This document shows positions 22,601 through 36,217 of a stretch of DNA of 64,000 bases, piece after piece (within the stretch, counting starts at the first letter, position 1; each line of letters starts with the position of its first letter). The DNA lies in the NCBI GenBank assembly GCA_030267565.1, contig BRXU01000031.1:620001-684000 (forward strand), read 5' to 3'. A program made the translations under genes and the position numbers. This DNA comes from Pleodorina starrii. Lineage: Eukaryota; Chlorophyta; Chlorophyceae; Chlamydomonadales; Volvocaceae. The notes under the pieces are model-generated. The model saw nothing but the letters and a program-made list of their open reading frames with translations, was not told where the DNA came from and ran no database searches.

Positions 22601-25500
22601 TAGTAGGTTATTGGCGGGGCTTGGGGTGTTGGCTGTTGGGTGGCTGCTGGCTTGGCCAGCGCGGCTGGGGCGGGCCCGTGGAGGGTGCACCGTGCAACGG
22701 AAGCCGCACATCGCATGCCGCTTGAAGGTATGGCCACAGCTAAAAGCACTCGTCGGGTGGTGTGAGCTGCAGGACGGCACAGGCGCGTTCCTTCGGATGT
22801 TTCACCTGACCGGGGGGCCACAGTCCTGCTGCCGTGCACGATTCCGACACTTTTCAGGCGATGAGTAGTGCTGCTCTCAGATTTGTTCTGCTCTTCTTCT
22901 CGCCCCAGGTCTCTGCGATGTGGACTTGTCCGATGATGTCGGCGCTCCCAACCCCCTCGGCGGTGGCGGGGATGGCGGCGGCGACGGCGGCTGGCAGGGG
23001 CCTCTGCACGCTGTGGTTTCGGCGCTGGGTCCGGCGGGACGGCTTCGTGAACTTATGCTGGACGGCTGCGGCCTGGACAACCTGCCCGCCAGCTTCTCTG
23101 ACCTCACGGCGCTCAGCCACTTGTCGCTCATGGAGAATTTCGACGCGACGGTGGGTTCGAAGTGACCCATGGGTCTGTGCGTGCTGCCCCCCTGCACCCG
23201 CACCCGAATAAGAAGATCGTATTCAAGCATCGGAATTGCACATACTCGACGACGACTGTGCAGTACATTACCACGCAGAGCTGGAGCCCAACGGCGCCGC
23301 GCCGCGCCGCTTCAGCCCGCCCCGCCCTCCACCGCTCCCTCTGACACGCCTTGGCCTGCCTACTCGGACGAGTGTTTCTGTCCCGCCGGCATCGCCGCCT
23401 GCAGGGCCTCCCCAACGCGATCACCTCGCTGCGCGGCCTGGCCGTGCTGCGGCTGGGCTATCTGGACCTCTCCGCCCCGCTGCCGGCCGGCCTGTTCGAG
23501 CTCATCGGGCTGCGGGAGCTGGACCTTGAGCAGAACTTCCTGCCGGCGCTGTCGCCCGACATCAGCAAGCTCAGCAACCTGCAGGTTCTCAATCTGATGG
23601 ACTCGCTGGACCCGGAGGCGGAGGGCCCCGGCGTCATTCCCTGGGCCTCCATCTACAAGCTCACGCGGCTGCGCCACCTGAGCATCTCGGGCCCGGAGGA
23701 CACCCCGCGGGTCGCTCGAGGCGTCGGGGCGCTGGCGGGGCTCGAGGTGAGGCAGCCGGAGGGCGGGGGCAGGAGGCGCGGTCGTGGGCATTGGGGCGGC
23801 GGGGAGCATGCGGGGTGGTGCCTGGTTATCGGTGTATGTTGGCCGGAGCTAACGAAGGGCCAGGCGGGCGGAGACAGTGCCTTGCCGCCGCCATCAAGGC
23901 CACCATGACCTGAGGGCTGCCGCGTGGGCGGTCGTGGGGCTGCTTCTGCTGAGCAGAACATGGTAGGCAGCTATGCAGCGAGCCGCAGCTTGGATGAGTA
24001 ACGTCCTTTGCCCGAGCACTGCACTGCCCAGCACCCATGCGCCGCTTCCTAACGGTTGGATTGGGCGCTGGCACGACCCCCCCGCGCTGCCTTCCGGAGG
24101 TATCTGTCCGTCCGTCCGTTTGTGCGTCCCCGGGCAGCCCACTCCGAACTTATCCTCCTCCTCCTCCTGCTCCACCTCGGCAACTACGGTATACCCCCCT
24201 GCATTCTTCCCTGTCCCATGTTGGCAACCATTTTACTTCTTTGTAACCTCTCTGCCTCCCCTGGACCTGCCTTGTCCGCAGTGGTTGGCGCTGCACTGCG
24301 TGACGCTGCCCGGACCGGTGATGGACGAGCTGTGCGCCGAGCTGCGCTGCCTCATCTACCTGGACCTAACCGCCTGCAAGCTCGGGACGCTGCCGGCCGC
24401 TATCACGCGGATGCACCGGCTCACAGGTAAGGGGTGCCGCCACGAGGACGACAGCTCGACGCGGGAAGGGATAACTTGCAGAGGTGGTTACCGCTACAGC
24501 GGCCAGACCGGTATTGCATGGACGGGGAAGGGGACGGCGGGCTCGTTGTTATCTGTATGCACCGTTGCGGCAATGGAGCCGGGCCTGCGGGGGCGGGCTC
24601 AAAAGGAGCCTGGCCTTGAGCCGCCGAGCTCCGTCCCTGTTGTGCCATGCCTTCAGAAAGGACCCGCGAGGGATACCAGATCAATGCAGCTTCAAGATAC
24701 GGTACACCCAGCATGCTACAATGCCCGACTCGGATGCTCCTTTCCTTGATGCTCCACTTCGGCCTTCCCGCAGAGCTGCAACTGGCCCAGAACCGGCTCA
24801 CCCGGCTGCCGGCGGGTTTCGGAGCGTTGACGCGCCTGGTGGACCTAGGGCTAGGGTGCGGTGCGGTGCGGCGGGGCCGAGCTACTTTGCCGCTAGGAGA
24901 TATGCCCTGCCGGTAGCCGTCATAACCGCGAGCTTGTTGGCGCATGGCGCTCCCCGCTGCTGCTGCCCTGTGCTGCGCCTTCTTAGACCCGCTTACGTGT
25001 GCCCCAGTTGCCTAAGACCACAACCTGCCTGATGCCTGCTGCATGATGCATGAACCACGTCTTTAAGCCTGGACGTATCACTGCAGCCACCATACCCGTA
25101 ATCGTAGCGGTGCACGGCCATTACCTTTTCACCTCGGCCAGGCGCTCAGCCACCCCCTGACCCCAGCTCGCGCACCTGGTGTCGTGCCGGGAGCGATTCA
25201 AACGCAAGTCGTCGCACGCGTGCCCCTTCACTTCACTCCTCCGCCACCGCCCGTCTTTTGCCCTCCTCCTCCCGCAGCGGCAACGAGCAGCTGCGCTCGC
25301 TGCCGGCGGACGTGACGAGCCTCACCCGACTGCGCAGCCTCACTTGGAGCGTGCGCAGCGGCTTCACGACGCCGCCATCGGCCGAGCAGCTGGCGTGGAT
25401 GGCGCGGCTACCGGAGCTGTCACTGGAGGGAAGCGCCAATTTCGCCGAGCTGGCGAAGTCGTACAACATTCCCTGGCCCAAGCGCACGTCGTACTGGTGA
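19622..25500 (+). CDS. F-box/leucine-rich repeat protein (5' exon unresolved)
   Basis: Exons: 19622-20858, 21193-21333, 21762-21892, 22373-22464, 22909-23150, 23405-23746, 24282-24426, 24774-24855, 25278-25500. All phases agree and give 877 residues after a split first codon, so an upstream exon must supply the start. The first exon opens with a split F-box: WGELPREIVAMIASY, an insertion of ~100 low-complexity residues, then ALAMRCVCRLWCEVL. F-box proteins normally bind SKP1 and recruit substrates to a CRL ubiquitin ligase. The rest is leucine-rich repeats, mostly of the plant intracellular type (LRLLDLSSNMLHALPATV, LADLDVSGNYLHRLPADF, LRELDLEQNFLPALSPDI), with exon borders often near repeat borders. 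A Gly/Ala/Arg-rich linker lies at ~20190-20350. It ends at NIPWPKRTSYW. The ligand is unknown. Confidence 0.85.
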
Positions 25501-27590
25501 AGAGAGCACGTACTGGGCCGGGTGCGGACCAGGGACGGGGCGGACTCCGCGGGCGTTGTGGGAAGAAACGAGCCTGTTGATGATGGTTGTCTTTGGCAGC
25601 GACTGCGACAGGGATAGCAGGGCAGCGGTAACGGGCCCCAGGGTTTGGCGGCAGCTGCAAGAGCGTGTCAGCCGGCGGGTATACCGTACAGTGCCGCCTT
25701 TAGTGGGCTTGGGCTTATTAGGGATGGGGTCCTCATAAGACAGCCACTTTCCGCGGGCAGACATTCGCTTTCTTCTTGGCCTGGGTTTTGCTGTAGTTCC
25801 AAGGCGTGTTTGGTGGATTGGCCTCAGTTGGTGTGCCTGTTATTCCTCGCTGTGATTTGATTGTTGTGTGCTCATATCGGTGAACATCCACCACCACTTC
25901 CGAGAAACCGCGGGGTTTCGCTGTTGCAGCTTTTGCCGTAGTTCGTACCGTACGACGCGGCGCTGATTGGGTTAGGAATCCGCCGAGGATCGGGTTTTGG
26001 GATGCTTCCATCAGTACCACGTGGCAGTCCGGTGCTTGCATAACGCTTTCATGCCATTGCAGTATGTGCCAAAGTGTGCAACGCACCAATTCATTATGGA
26101 ATTGGTCCTTGCCACCACGCATACACTCGCCCGAGCAGTTCTTGGGAGCGTGCCTGACGGCATTGGCCGCATCTCGCACTCGAGCTGTCACGACGCGTGG
26201 ACTCGCCACGGCCTTTGGTACGGCAGTTCGTAGGGTCGGGTTCGTGTGTGCGGTACCCTCACGTGCGCACCGGTCGGCGGCGTCATCGGCGTGACCGGCC
26301 CCTGGCAAAGGTTGTCGCCTCACGGGTTATCGCCCAAGCGACATCAGCGATCGCTCCTGCGCATGAGATCCTGACCAAAGCCTCCGCAACCGCTACACAC
26401 CCAGCAGAGCCAGTCAGCGACCAAACGTCGTCATCGGGTGGCTCCCAGCCAAGAATAAGTTCGCACTTCATTCCATTGCATATAAAACTGTACGTCAACT
26501 TAAGTCTACCCGCCCGAACGTCTCCAACACCTTGCCGCCTGGTCATGACGCGCATCTTCCGTCAGCAAGGCCCCCCAATACGGCTCAGCCCGTGCCCGCG
26601 GGGCCGGACACCCAAGCAGGCAACAATCCACCCACTGAAGGGCAACCAATCAGCCCCAGCAAACATGCGAAAAGCCGGTGCACCCGAGATGACAGCGTGC
26701 CGCCAACCAGCCTGTGCGCCAAGCTAGCCCCCGATCGGCGCAAAGCATACCGGTACCCTTCGCATTGCCAAACTCACCTCAACTCTTCCATAACGGCAGA
26801 CTCCCAGCAGTCAACGTTGAAGAGCACTGATCTATAGGCGCGAACATTTTCAGCCCCTTGCCTGCACACGAGACGGGCGAAATGCTTGCACACAAGGCCT
26901 GGCGGGAGGCACTTCCTTGACGTCAACGCATGTAGCCGCCTGCCCGCCGAAGCTGCTGTGCACTGCATGCCTGCTGCACATCATGCGGCGCTGCACACCG
27001 TGTGACCGCCACAAACACAGCGTGCCGCCAACACATACTGGAGCCACAGCGGCCATACCCCATACGACTGGGTTGCGATACTGCGGGTGCACCAGGGGTC
27101 CAGCCAGCCGGTCGCAACGCCCACAGAGCGCCATACGCTCAGCCGAGCTGCAATATCGCATGCTGCATGCCACTTGTGCTTCGACCTAGGCCCGCTCAAG
27201 CCAGTAGGCTGAAGCCACACACGCCGATTTCATGCTCGTTCTCCTTCGCAACCGGCGCCATACATGCTGTCTAACCCTACATCACCCAACTAGTGCACAC
27301 CGGAACAAATCCTAGCCGCGTCTGAACGGGTTGGTCAAAACAGGACCCCGTCCCCGCAAGAACTACGGCGAAGCGCCCTGAACCCCACCCACTTTCGTTA
27401 ACAGGTTGCGCCTACCCATGTCCGGCAACCACTGAACGAAACGACCCCCCACCCTCGACCTCACAGTCAATGTTGCTTTTATACACAAGCATCGCTCCCA
27501 GCTCCCAGCTGCTCCATGCATGAACACGCCGCTGCATAGCCCTGCTCCAGCTGCACTCCAAACCAGCGCCGCTGCTGCGCCGTGCCCTGC
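25501..27590. other. Convergent intergenic region
   Basis: About 2.1 kb between two convergent genes, holding their 3' UTRs and otherwise no supported gene. The longest open frames here (for example 25733-26323 on the minus strand) open on non-ATG codons, lack splice-consistent neighbours and match no family I know. I found no terminal repeats. Confidence 0.5.
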
Positions 27591-28933
<1,343 letters not shown>

Positions 28934-29848
28934 TTTCGGCTGAAGTGCAATTAACAATCTATGTTATGATCAAATATTGTGATCTTTTTGCGCCCCTAAC
29001 GGGCCCGGCTCAAAGTTAGGCTTCCAGTGTGATCTTGCTGCAGCTCGTGGAAAAGGTATAATGGAAGACAGCTGCCCAGCCAAGTGGTGAAGATTAGACA
29101 CTGCAATATGCAACTGTGAAGGGGTCTGGGATCGCGGTTGACTGAAACTTTTCGTCGTTTCTGTGCCGTACTACAGAGACCCCTCAAGCCTCAGCCCCTC
29201 ACGCCTCTCTTCGTTTTCACGCGGGATCCGACCTATTCTCGTAATACTCATAAGAGCCAAGCTTCACCGATTATATCGTAACAAGTGCTATGCTGCGCAC
29301 GAAATGATTATCTCCCCGCCAACCTTTCTCCAGCGCAACCGCAACTGCCTGCAGTTGACACAGCTGGGAAGCCCGCTGACGGTCACGCTGGCACCCCGCC
29401 GCCCCCCGCCGTACAACTCAGCGAAGCTAGAGTGAATATATCCCATCGGTGAAAACATGGTTACCGTTTCGGGTTTACTTTGGGGGGTTGTTTCTTACCA
29501 CGGCACGCTCATGTGCACATTTATGTCCAAGGTTGGCTCCAGTCCGCGAACTGCCGCCCTTCGATCAGGCTGACATCTGCCCCGAGCCTGCCAAACGTCC
29601 ACAGCCCTCTCGCAGGGCCCTGGGACCAGCTTCACCACTTCGTCCCACTCAAAATCCCCACGCACGCGTTCAGTACGCATGCGCCCCTCCCTCCGGATGG
29701 TGCACATACGGTGCTCACATGAACGACAAGTCTTGGCAGCGGCCCGGACAGTACACGCATGCACCAACAAAGCGATGTCTTCTCAAGTTCACCGACAATT
29801 GCACAAGCCACTTATGTAATTTAGCACGGCAGTGACAATCCATCGCCG
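28934..29848. other. Intergenic: Rab6 promoter and SDR 3' side
   Basis: About 0.9 kb between two minus-strand genes. It should hold the Rab6 promoter and 5' UTR and the SDR 3' UTR. No gene or repeat is supported. Confidence 0.5.
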
Positions 29849-31418
29849 TCACTCCTCCGGATAGTACATCTTGGCCGTGACGCCGCCGTCACACACGAAG
29901 TGCTGACCGGTGATGTAGCCGGAGAGCCGCTCGTCGGCCAAGAATGCCACCAGCTCCGCTACGTCAGTGGGTGCCCCAACACGACCTGCCGGGCCGGGCG
30001 GACGGCGGCAGAATCGGCGGCGGCGGCACAGCGGATCTTAATCCAGCTTAAGTTAGGTCAGGTAAGAGTCCTCGCACTGCACCTACGTGCATATGACAAA
30101 TCCGCAGCAGCACTGCGCGTGGGAAAGGAGCAAAGGACGCGTCATCGAAAGCACTTACCCCCAACGCCTCCACGCCACACGCCCCGGGCCGATTTAATTG
30201 CCACACGCCCCGGTTTGCCCTGCCCGCTTGCCCGGCCGCCCAGCCAGACACCAGGCCCCCCTGCTGGACCCCCGGTTGCTGGCAACATGCCGCTCGGCCC
30301 CCCATTTCACCAGCCCCCCATACTTCGCTGCACTTCTTACCTTCTACTCACGCACCCACCTGTCAGCTGCCATCGGTGTTGCGCCTCACTGATTCGGTCC
30401 TCGCCGCCCGACACGTCAATCCAGCCGGGCAGTACGGCATTGACCCGGGTACGGCGCTGCAGGCTGGCGGCCTGCGCGTGCGTGAGGCCGAGCAGACCAG
30501 CCTTGGCGGCGGCGTAGCCCTGGCCGCCGGGGCGGGAAGTGGAGCGGCAGGCGGCGCAGGATGGTATATATTAACGAAGCGCAGAAGCCGATGGAAAAGC
30601 CCACGGAACGGCAGCAAGTTGCCCGGTTGGGTTGCAGAGCAGCTTCCGGTGCATTGCTTGAACATGGCGCCACGAAGCTTTCTTTTCAGGCCAACGAAGG
30701 GCCCGGAATGGAAGCTCCAGAAAGTCCCGGCAGACGGGCACGAAACCCAGACCCGATCTGCCCTTCCCGGACTTCCTTGGCCCGACACCCTGACACTCCT
30801 TCCCTGTCACGTTCCCCGCAAACGGGAACTCGCAGGCAGGAACCCGACCTCGCATCCCGGCTCCGATTGCAGTGCCCGCGTGCTGGAGATGTGGACGATG
30901 GCCGACGATCCCTCCTCCATCAGCGGTTGCAGAGTGTGCGACATGAGGAACGCACCTGGGATGATGAGGGGGGCGCGGCGGGGAGCAGGGAAGGCCGAAA
31001 TCGTAGACCTGGCAAAGACAGCGGCGGCCCACCTGGCCACTGCAACAAGCGAAGCCCCAGTGCCCGGACGAACAGTACTGACCCTACCCGTCAGATTGGT
31101 GTCGATGAAGGCGTGCCAGCTGGCAAGCGGGTCGGAGGTGTCGAGGTAGGGCGCGGCGATGCCGGCATTGTTTACCAGGACGTTCAGGTGCGGCCCTCCC
31201 ACGAGCCGCTCCACGTGCAAGTACAGCGCCCGCACGTCCTCGGGTCGCCGCACGTCGACCCTGACGAACGAGTACGCGGCGACGTCCTTATGTTCTGGAG
31301 CCTCCTCAGGCGCCAAGTCGCACCCCACAACGCGATAGCCCTTGCTGAGGAGCGTCCGCGTGATCTGTCGCCCTATTCCGTGCTGACGGGCCACTCCGGA
31401 GACAACAGCTGTACGCAT
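29849..31418 (-). CDS. Short-chain dehydrogenase/reductase (SDR)
   Basis: Exons: 31418-31088, 30955-30849, 30519-30360, 29985-29849. Phases agree and the product is 244 aa, a typical classical-SDR length. The N-terminus MRTAVVSGVARQHGIG contains the nucleotide-binding glycines. An acidic residue in VVGCDLAP after the second strand suggests NAD(H) preference. Next come LVNNAG, the HISSTRAL strand with the catalytic Ser, GYAAAKAG (Tyr-x-x-x-Lys) and NAVLPGWID. The end TGQHFVCDGGVTAKM is the usual SDR closing motif. The substrate is unknown. The start is the ATG at 31418; the frame continues upstream only through a TTG codon. The gene is head-to-head with the F-box gene at 31739. Confidence 0.92.
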
Positions 31419-31738
31419 GACTATGAAACTAATCAGAGACTGCAAGTTTGGAGGCCCGGAACGATCAGCAGGCGTTACCTTCGGAAGTAATCTAGGGTAA
31501 AGGTCGACGGCGGTTGGACGTTATGCGGCCCTCCATAGCAGGCGGAGTGCATAACCTGTAAAAGCACACACAAACGCAGAGCAGCTGTAAAAAGTAACCG
31601 CATATTACTCTCCATAAGGTCTGGTTACGTTTGCATTTGACAGACGATACCGGTTACGGTGAGCTCGCACGACCGCACCCCAGACCCTACCTCATAGGCC
31701 ATACGAAATTCAGGCTGACACGACGCAAGGAAATTGAG
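31419..31738. promoter_or_regulatory. Bidirectional promoter region
   Basis: A 320-bp gap between divergently transcribed SDR and F-box/LRR genes. It must contain both promoters if the start codons are right. I can name no specific element. Confidence 0.45.
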
Positions 31739-34700
31739 ATGGATTTACCTGCCGTTTCGGATGAGGAGCGCCATGGCGTGGAATACGCATTGAGCTCGCT
31801 TCCTTGGCCGTGCCTGTCTGCAATCCTGCGGTTCCTTCCGTTACGGAGCCGCATAGTGATGTCGTCTGTAAGCATGCACTTCAAGGAGCTTATCCAAAAG
31901 GAAACATTGAAGGACGTGAGCTGCTTGGATGTCAACGACCTGCTCACATCCTTCGGCGCCACGCCAGGCCAGCAAGCCAATAACATCCTGGCTTGGGCGT
32001 TTCGCTCCGATCTCACGGCTCTTCGCAGCATTGCGGGATCCGGCCATTCCTGCCTGGAGCCCCTTCTCGCTGCGTGCCAACTGCCGATGGGGAAGGCCAC
32101 GCTCTCGCAGCTCACCAGCCTACACCTGGACTCCGTAAATCAGCTTCAGGACAAGCACCTTTTAGAACTCATTACAGCTTGCCCAAGTAAGGTCCTCGCA
32201 TTGTCTTCAGCCCGAGCGTGGGAGTGAGCTCCGGAACGGTCGGTCGAGTATTGAGTCTTTGGGTGCTATCTGCTGCTTTCCCCGCTGCCCGCCTGCCCGC
32301 TGCCCCCAACAGATTTGGAGACGCTTGCCCTGCCCGGCTGCGGGAAGCTGACGGACGCATCCGCCGCAGCCATCAGCACTGCGCTGCCGCGGCTGCGCGA
32401 GGTCAACTGCCGTGACTGGGCTGCCCTGACGGACGCAGGAGTGGTGGCGCTGGCTGTGGGCTGCCATGACTTGGAGGACGTGACGCTGGACGGCTGCTTC
32501 CGGGTAGGCCTGCCTCGGCCGAGTAAGAGGCTGACTAGCCAGGACGAGTGTGTTCCTGGGTTCTGCTGTGCTGGATGGGAGAGGACGAATCCTGCTCGTT
32601 CTCTCCCATAGACGCAAGCGCTAGCAGCGGTATGGGCGGCGCATCGTCTGTTTGTCTTGAAAGACAGGGTGGGCTCCACCTTTTGATTGCCCAGGTCATG
32701 AAGTATAGCACTACTTAGGGTAAGCGCGGGTGTTTCCTTTCACGACGTGAACGACTGGTGACTTTTCGCTGAACGTTCACTGAATGTTCAGCGAACAGTC
32801 ACGAGGAACGTTCACTTAACCTAAATGTTCAGTGAACGTTCGTCAAAGCCAGGTGGCCGACGTCAATGGTACTCCCGTCTTCCAAATACGCAATCATGGT
32901 CGCAGCTGCAGGTGCATTAAACGAAATGCCGGACCCGACGAAATAAATTTTCTGAGGATGCACGGCCGGCCAATGCTTGTCGAGAAGCAGCAGCGCCTTG
33001 TCAAAATCCATGTTGACTTTATGCAGAACTAGCCGGCAGAGAAACTCATTCGGGATTTATGCAGAACATGCCGACCGTGGTGAGGGACCGGTGCGCTTGT
33101 AGGTCGTACTATTTCGCAAAATAGTACGGCACGCATGCTCCAGCGCTGTTCCCGCGCACATAAAAGGTATTCACATAACTGCTTGGCCTTCCATCGGTTC
33201 GTTTATATGTGCCCCAGCAGCTTTTGTCACTATAGCTAAGTCAAAAGCACAAAAGGACGTTAATTTCGTTTTGCTTGCAGTACAAGGGCCTGAACGGTGA
33301 ACGGTGAACCTTCACTGAACGTCCACGGTGAACGCGTTCAGTGCAGGTTCAGTGAACGTTCATTCTCCTTTCAGTGAACGAAGAAACCCGCGTTTACCCG
33401 AGGTACTCAAGTATAGGATCGCCCACCGCTGCCTTACCCCGCGTCGCCTACCCACGGGTCACCTCCGCTCCCTTAGTGACGCCACCTAGGCTCCCCGTCG
33501 CTGACCCACGGGCCGCCTTGCGTCTCCCGTACCGCGGCCCGTTCGTCGGCATGGCGCCGGCAGGTGGGTTCCGAGTCGCTGGCGGCGCTGGCTCGCTCCT
33601 GTCCGCGGCTGCGGCGGCTGTCCATCGCCAAGTCGTACGCCGTCACCGATGTGGCTCTGGAGGCGCTGGGCGAGTGCGGCGGCGTGCTGGAGGAGCTGAG
33701 CCTGCGGCAGTGCCCCAAGGTGGCGGCGGTGTGGCTGCTGGGCCGATGCACCCGGCTGCAGGCGGTGGACCTCAGCGGCTGCGCCAATGTGAGGGGAAAA
33801 GAGGAGGGGCGTGGGAGAGGCCAGCTGGCCAGGGACTTACCTCCTCTGGTTCGGAGGGTCGAGGGAGGGGCCAGGCGCCAGGGGTTACGGCTCTCGGGTT
33901 CACTTAAATGACGCTATGAGGTCAAGCCAAGCGCTGGCGGTGTGACTTCACGCGGTTGTGGCCCCCGTGAGCCAACCCAACCTTCACGCCATGGTCACCA
34001 TCCCTCTCTCCTTACCCCGACCCCGCACTGTTACTTAATTGCGCTGTCCTCTTGCTGCCGGCCGCAGGTGACCGGCCCCAGCCTGCTGGCCATGCTTTCC
34101 GGCTGCGGCGCCTGCCTGCGCAGCTTGCAGCTCAACGGCTGCATGGCCGTTGAAGGCGGCTCGCTGGGGGAGGTGGGGCGGCTGTGCCCCTCCCTGGAGG
34201 CCCTCAATTTGCGCGGCCTGGCGTTGCAGGACGAGCATCTTCAGGAGCTGGTGGGGAGGAAGGGAAGGGAAGGGAAGGGAAGGGGGGTTGGGTGGGCGGG
34301 TTCGTGGCATCGTGGGTGGCATGGGAGTAATGGCTAGGCTTATGGGTGGGTTGATGGGAGGTATGGGGCTAAGATGGGGCCAGCAAGAGGCATGTGGCTG
34401 ATGAGGGGGCTAGGGGGTGGCGGGTGGTGTGCGGGCGGAGGGCTGGTGGGGCGTCGGGGCCCTGCGGGGTCCTTTCGTTGTGGGCAGCGACTCGGTGAGA
34501 CAGGGACTGGGAAAAGGGACTGGGAGAGGAAAAGGGCGCAATGGGGCAGGGGGTGGCATGGGCAGTGGAACGGCATGCGGCGTGAGCTGCTGTCGCGCTG
34601 CGTCTCCACCCTCCGTCTGTTGAGCATCCGTTACTGAATGTCCTGCCTGGCTCTGTGCCGCCGAACACCCGCTCCGTTTCCACCTACGGAGTGTTCCCTT

Positions 34701-36217
34701 TCCCTCAGTCCCCCTGCCGGTGTGTCTCCGTGTCGTATCACCTTTCGCTCCGCGTCCTCTTCAGGGCTCCCTCCTCTCTCCTCCCTCTCCTGCTCCAGCC
34801 TCCGCATTCCCCCCTCTCGCTGCTTCTCTCCCCCCCAGGCCGCCAGCTGCACCAACCTGCGCAGCCTGGTCCTGGCCTGGTGCACCAAACTGACGGAGCA
34901 GGGGCTGAGGCCGCTGCTGGCCAGAAATCAGGAGCTCAGGGTGGGGAGCGGGGCACAGGGCAGGGGAGGCGGGGGACGGGGCCTGGGGTAGGGGGCGGGG
35001 CGGGGCGGGGCGGGGAAAACAGCCCAAAAGAGCAGGGTGGTCGGGGAATGGAAGGGCTGCCGTCGAGGGTGGTTGCGTGGCGGGGGAAGGGGAAGGGGAT
35101 GAGGCCGCAGGACGAAGGGTGGAAAGGGAGGCGGGTGGGGCACAGCGGGCGGGGGATCAAGGAGGGAAAGGGTTGGGTAGCTTACGAGGGCGGCCATGCC
35201 GGGCAAGGCAGGCGCAGTGTCGACGGCCCCACGCTCACAATCGCCAACCATGCCGGCTACCTCTCGCCTCCGGCCCCGCCTCCGATCCTCCGACCCTCCC
35301 CCGCGTCCGACCCCGCCTGTCATTTTGCCTATCTGAAACCCTTCATCTTTGCGTTCCCCGTTGCTCTCGCTCCGTCCATCAGCTCCCTGTCAGCCTATTG
35401 CCGCTCTGGACTCTCACACCCCGCCCCCGCTGCCCTGCTCTGCCTCTCCTCTCCTCTCCTCTCCTCTTCTCGCCTGTGCTCAGGATCTGGACATCGAGGG
35501 TCTGTACCTGCTGACCGACCCTCTGCTTGACTCGCTGGCGGAGTGCTGCCCCCGCCTGGCCCGGCTGGTGCTCCGCATGTGCCACCTGTTCAGCCCGGAG
35601 GCCATCGTGAGGGCGGTGGGGGCCACCGAGGTGCGCTCGCTGCTGGTGAGTGGGTGGAGAAGCTGAGCGAGTGGACCAGGGAGGGTGGGTGGGTGGGTGG
35701 GGCGGCGGATGAGTATGGCAATGGGGCCGGCGGGTGAAGGGTCAGGCATGAGGGTGGTTCCGGGGGGGCGGAAGGGCTCCCCGGTGGGACGGGGCGGGGC
35801 GAGGAGGGGCGGGACTGGCGCGGACATGGCTACCTCACCTCATGACCCTACCGGCCGCGGGCCCGCCCGGGGCCTGCCGTTGCGGGGCGCGGGCCGCCCC
35901 CGGCCCGTCTCGCATGGCTTGCTTTTTCGTCGGCTCGTCTAAAGAAGCTTCGTTTCCTGTTTTCTATGTTTTGTTTTCCGTTTTCTGCGCCCAACCTGAT
36001 CCAAGCCCAACCCGGGTTTCTTTTACCTGGGAGCAGAGGCCGGTCATTCCAACCCAGCGAATCCGCCCCAATCCAATCCGACCCGGTCCCCTCAACATAT
36101 CAACGTTCGTCACCCCGCTACCCCTGTCAGGTGAGCGGTGTCATGGACGAGGCGAGTACGACAGACCTGGTGGCCCGGGTACGGCAGGTACGGCCCGACT
36201 GCATCCTCAAGTGGTGA
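31739..36217 (+). CDS. F-box/LRR protein, FBXL/AMN1 type
   Basis: Exons: 31739-32186, 32313-32503, 33564-33788, 34068-34250, 34839-34940, 35484-35645, 36131-36217. Phases agree and give 465 aa. Residues ~16-55 form an F-box (LSSLPWPCLSAILRFLPL, then MSSVSMHFKEL). The rest consists of cysteine-containing LRRs of the Amn1/FBXL class, such as LTSLHLDSVNQLQDKHL, LEELSLRQCPKV and LRSLVLAWCTKLTEQGL. The expected role is substrate recognition in an SCF ubiquitin ligase; the target is unknown. Intron 2 (32504-33563) carries a 700-bp transposon-like insertion, yet both flanking exons keep frame, so the gene is probably intact. Confidence 0.87.
32709..33408. mobile_element. hAT-like non-autonomous DNA transposon (MITE) in an intron
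   Basis: A perfect 8-bp direct repeat AAGTATAG flanks the segment (32701-32708 and 33409-33416). Inside it the ends form imperfect inverted repeats of about 26 bp: the left end has TACTTAGGGTAAGCGCGGGT and the reverse complement of the right end has TACCTCGGGTAAACGCGGGT. Both ends carry clustered copies of TTCAGTGAACGTTC-type subterminal repeats (32749-32842 and 33290-33380). An 8-bp target duplication with subterminal repeats is typical of the hAT superfamily. No transposase is encoded, and the only open frame (32829-33011, minus) matches nothing I know. Confidence 0.75.
33105..33128. repeat. Perfect hairpin inside the hAT-like element
   Basis: The 10-nt arm CGTACTATTT and its exact reverse complement AAATAGTACG are separated by the 4-nt loop CGCA. 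Confidence 0.8.
35445..35468 (+). repeat. CTCTC pyrimidine microsatellite
   Basis: A short run of CTCTCCTCTCCT units just before an F-box/LRR exon acceptor (exon at 35484). It serves as a polypyrimidine tract. Confidence 0.6.

Noticed and set aside
25733..26323. 196-codon minus-strand open frame in the intergenic region
   Set aside because: It opens on GTG, lacks a family match and has no matching exons, so it is likely chance.
31631..31738. Possible 36-residue N-terminal extension of the F-box/LRR protein
   Set aside because: It begins with TTG. The ATG at 31739 is followed at once by the F-box region.
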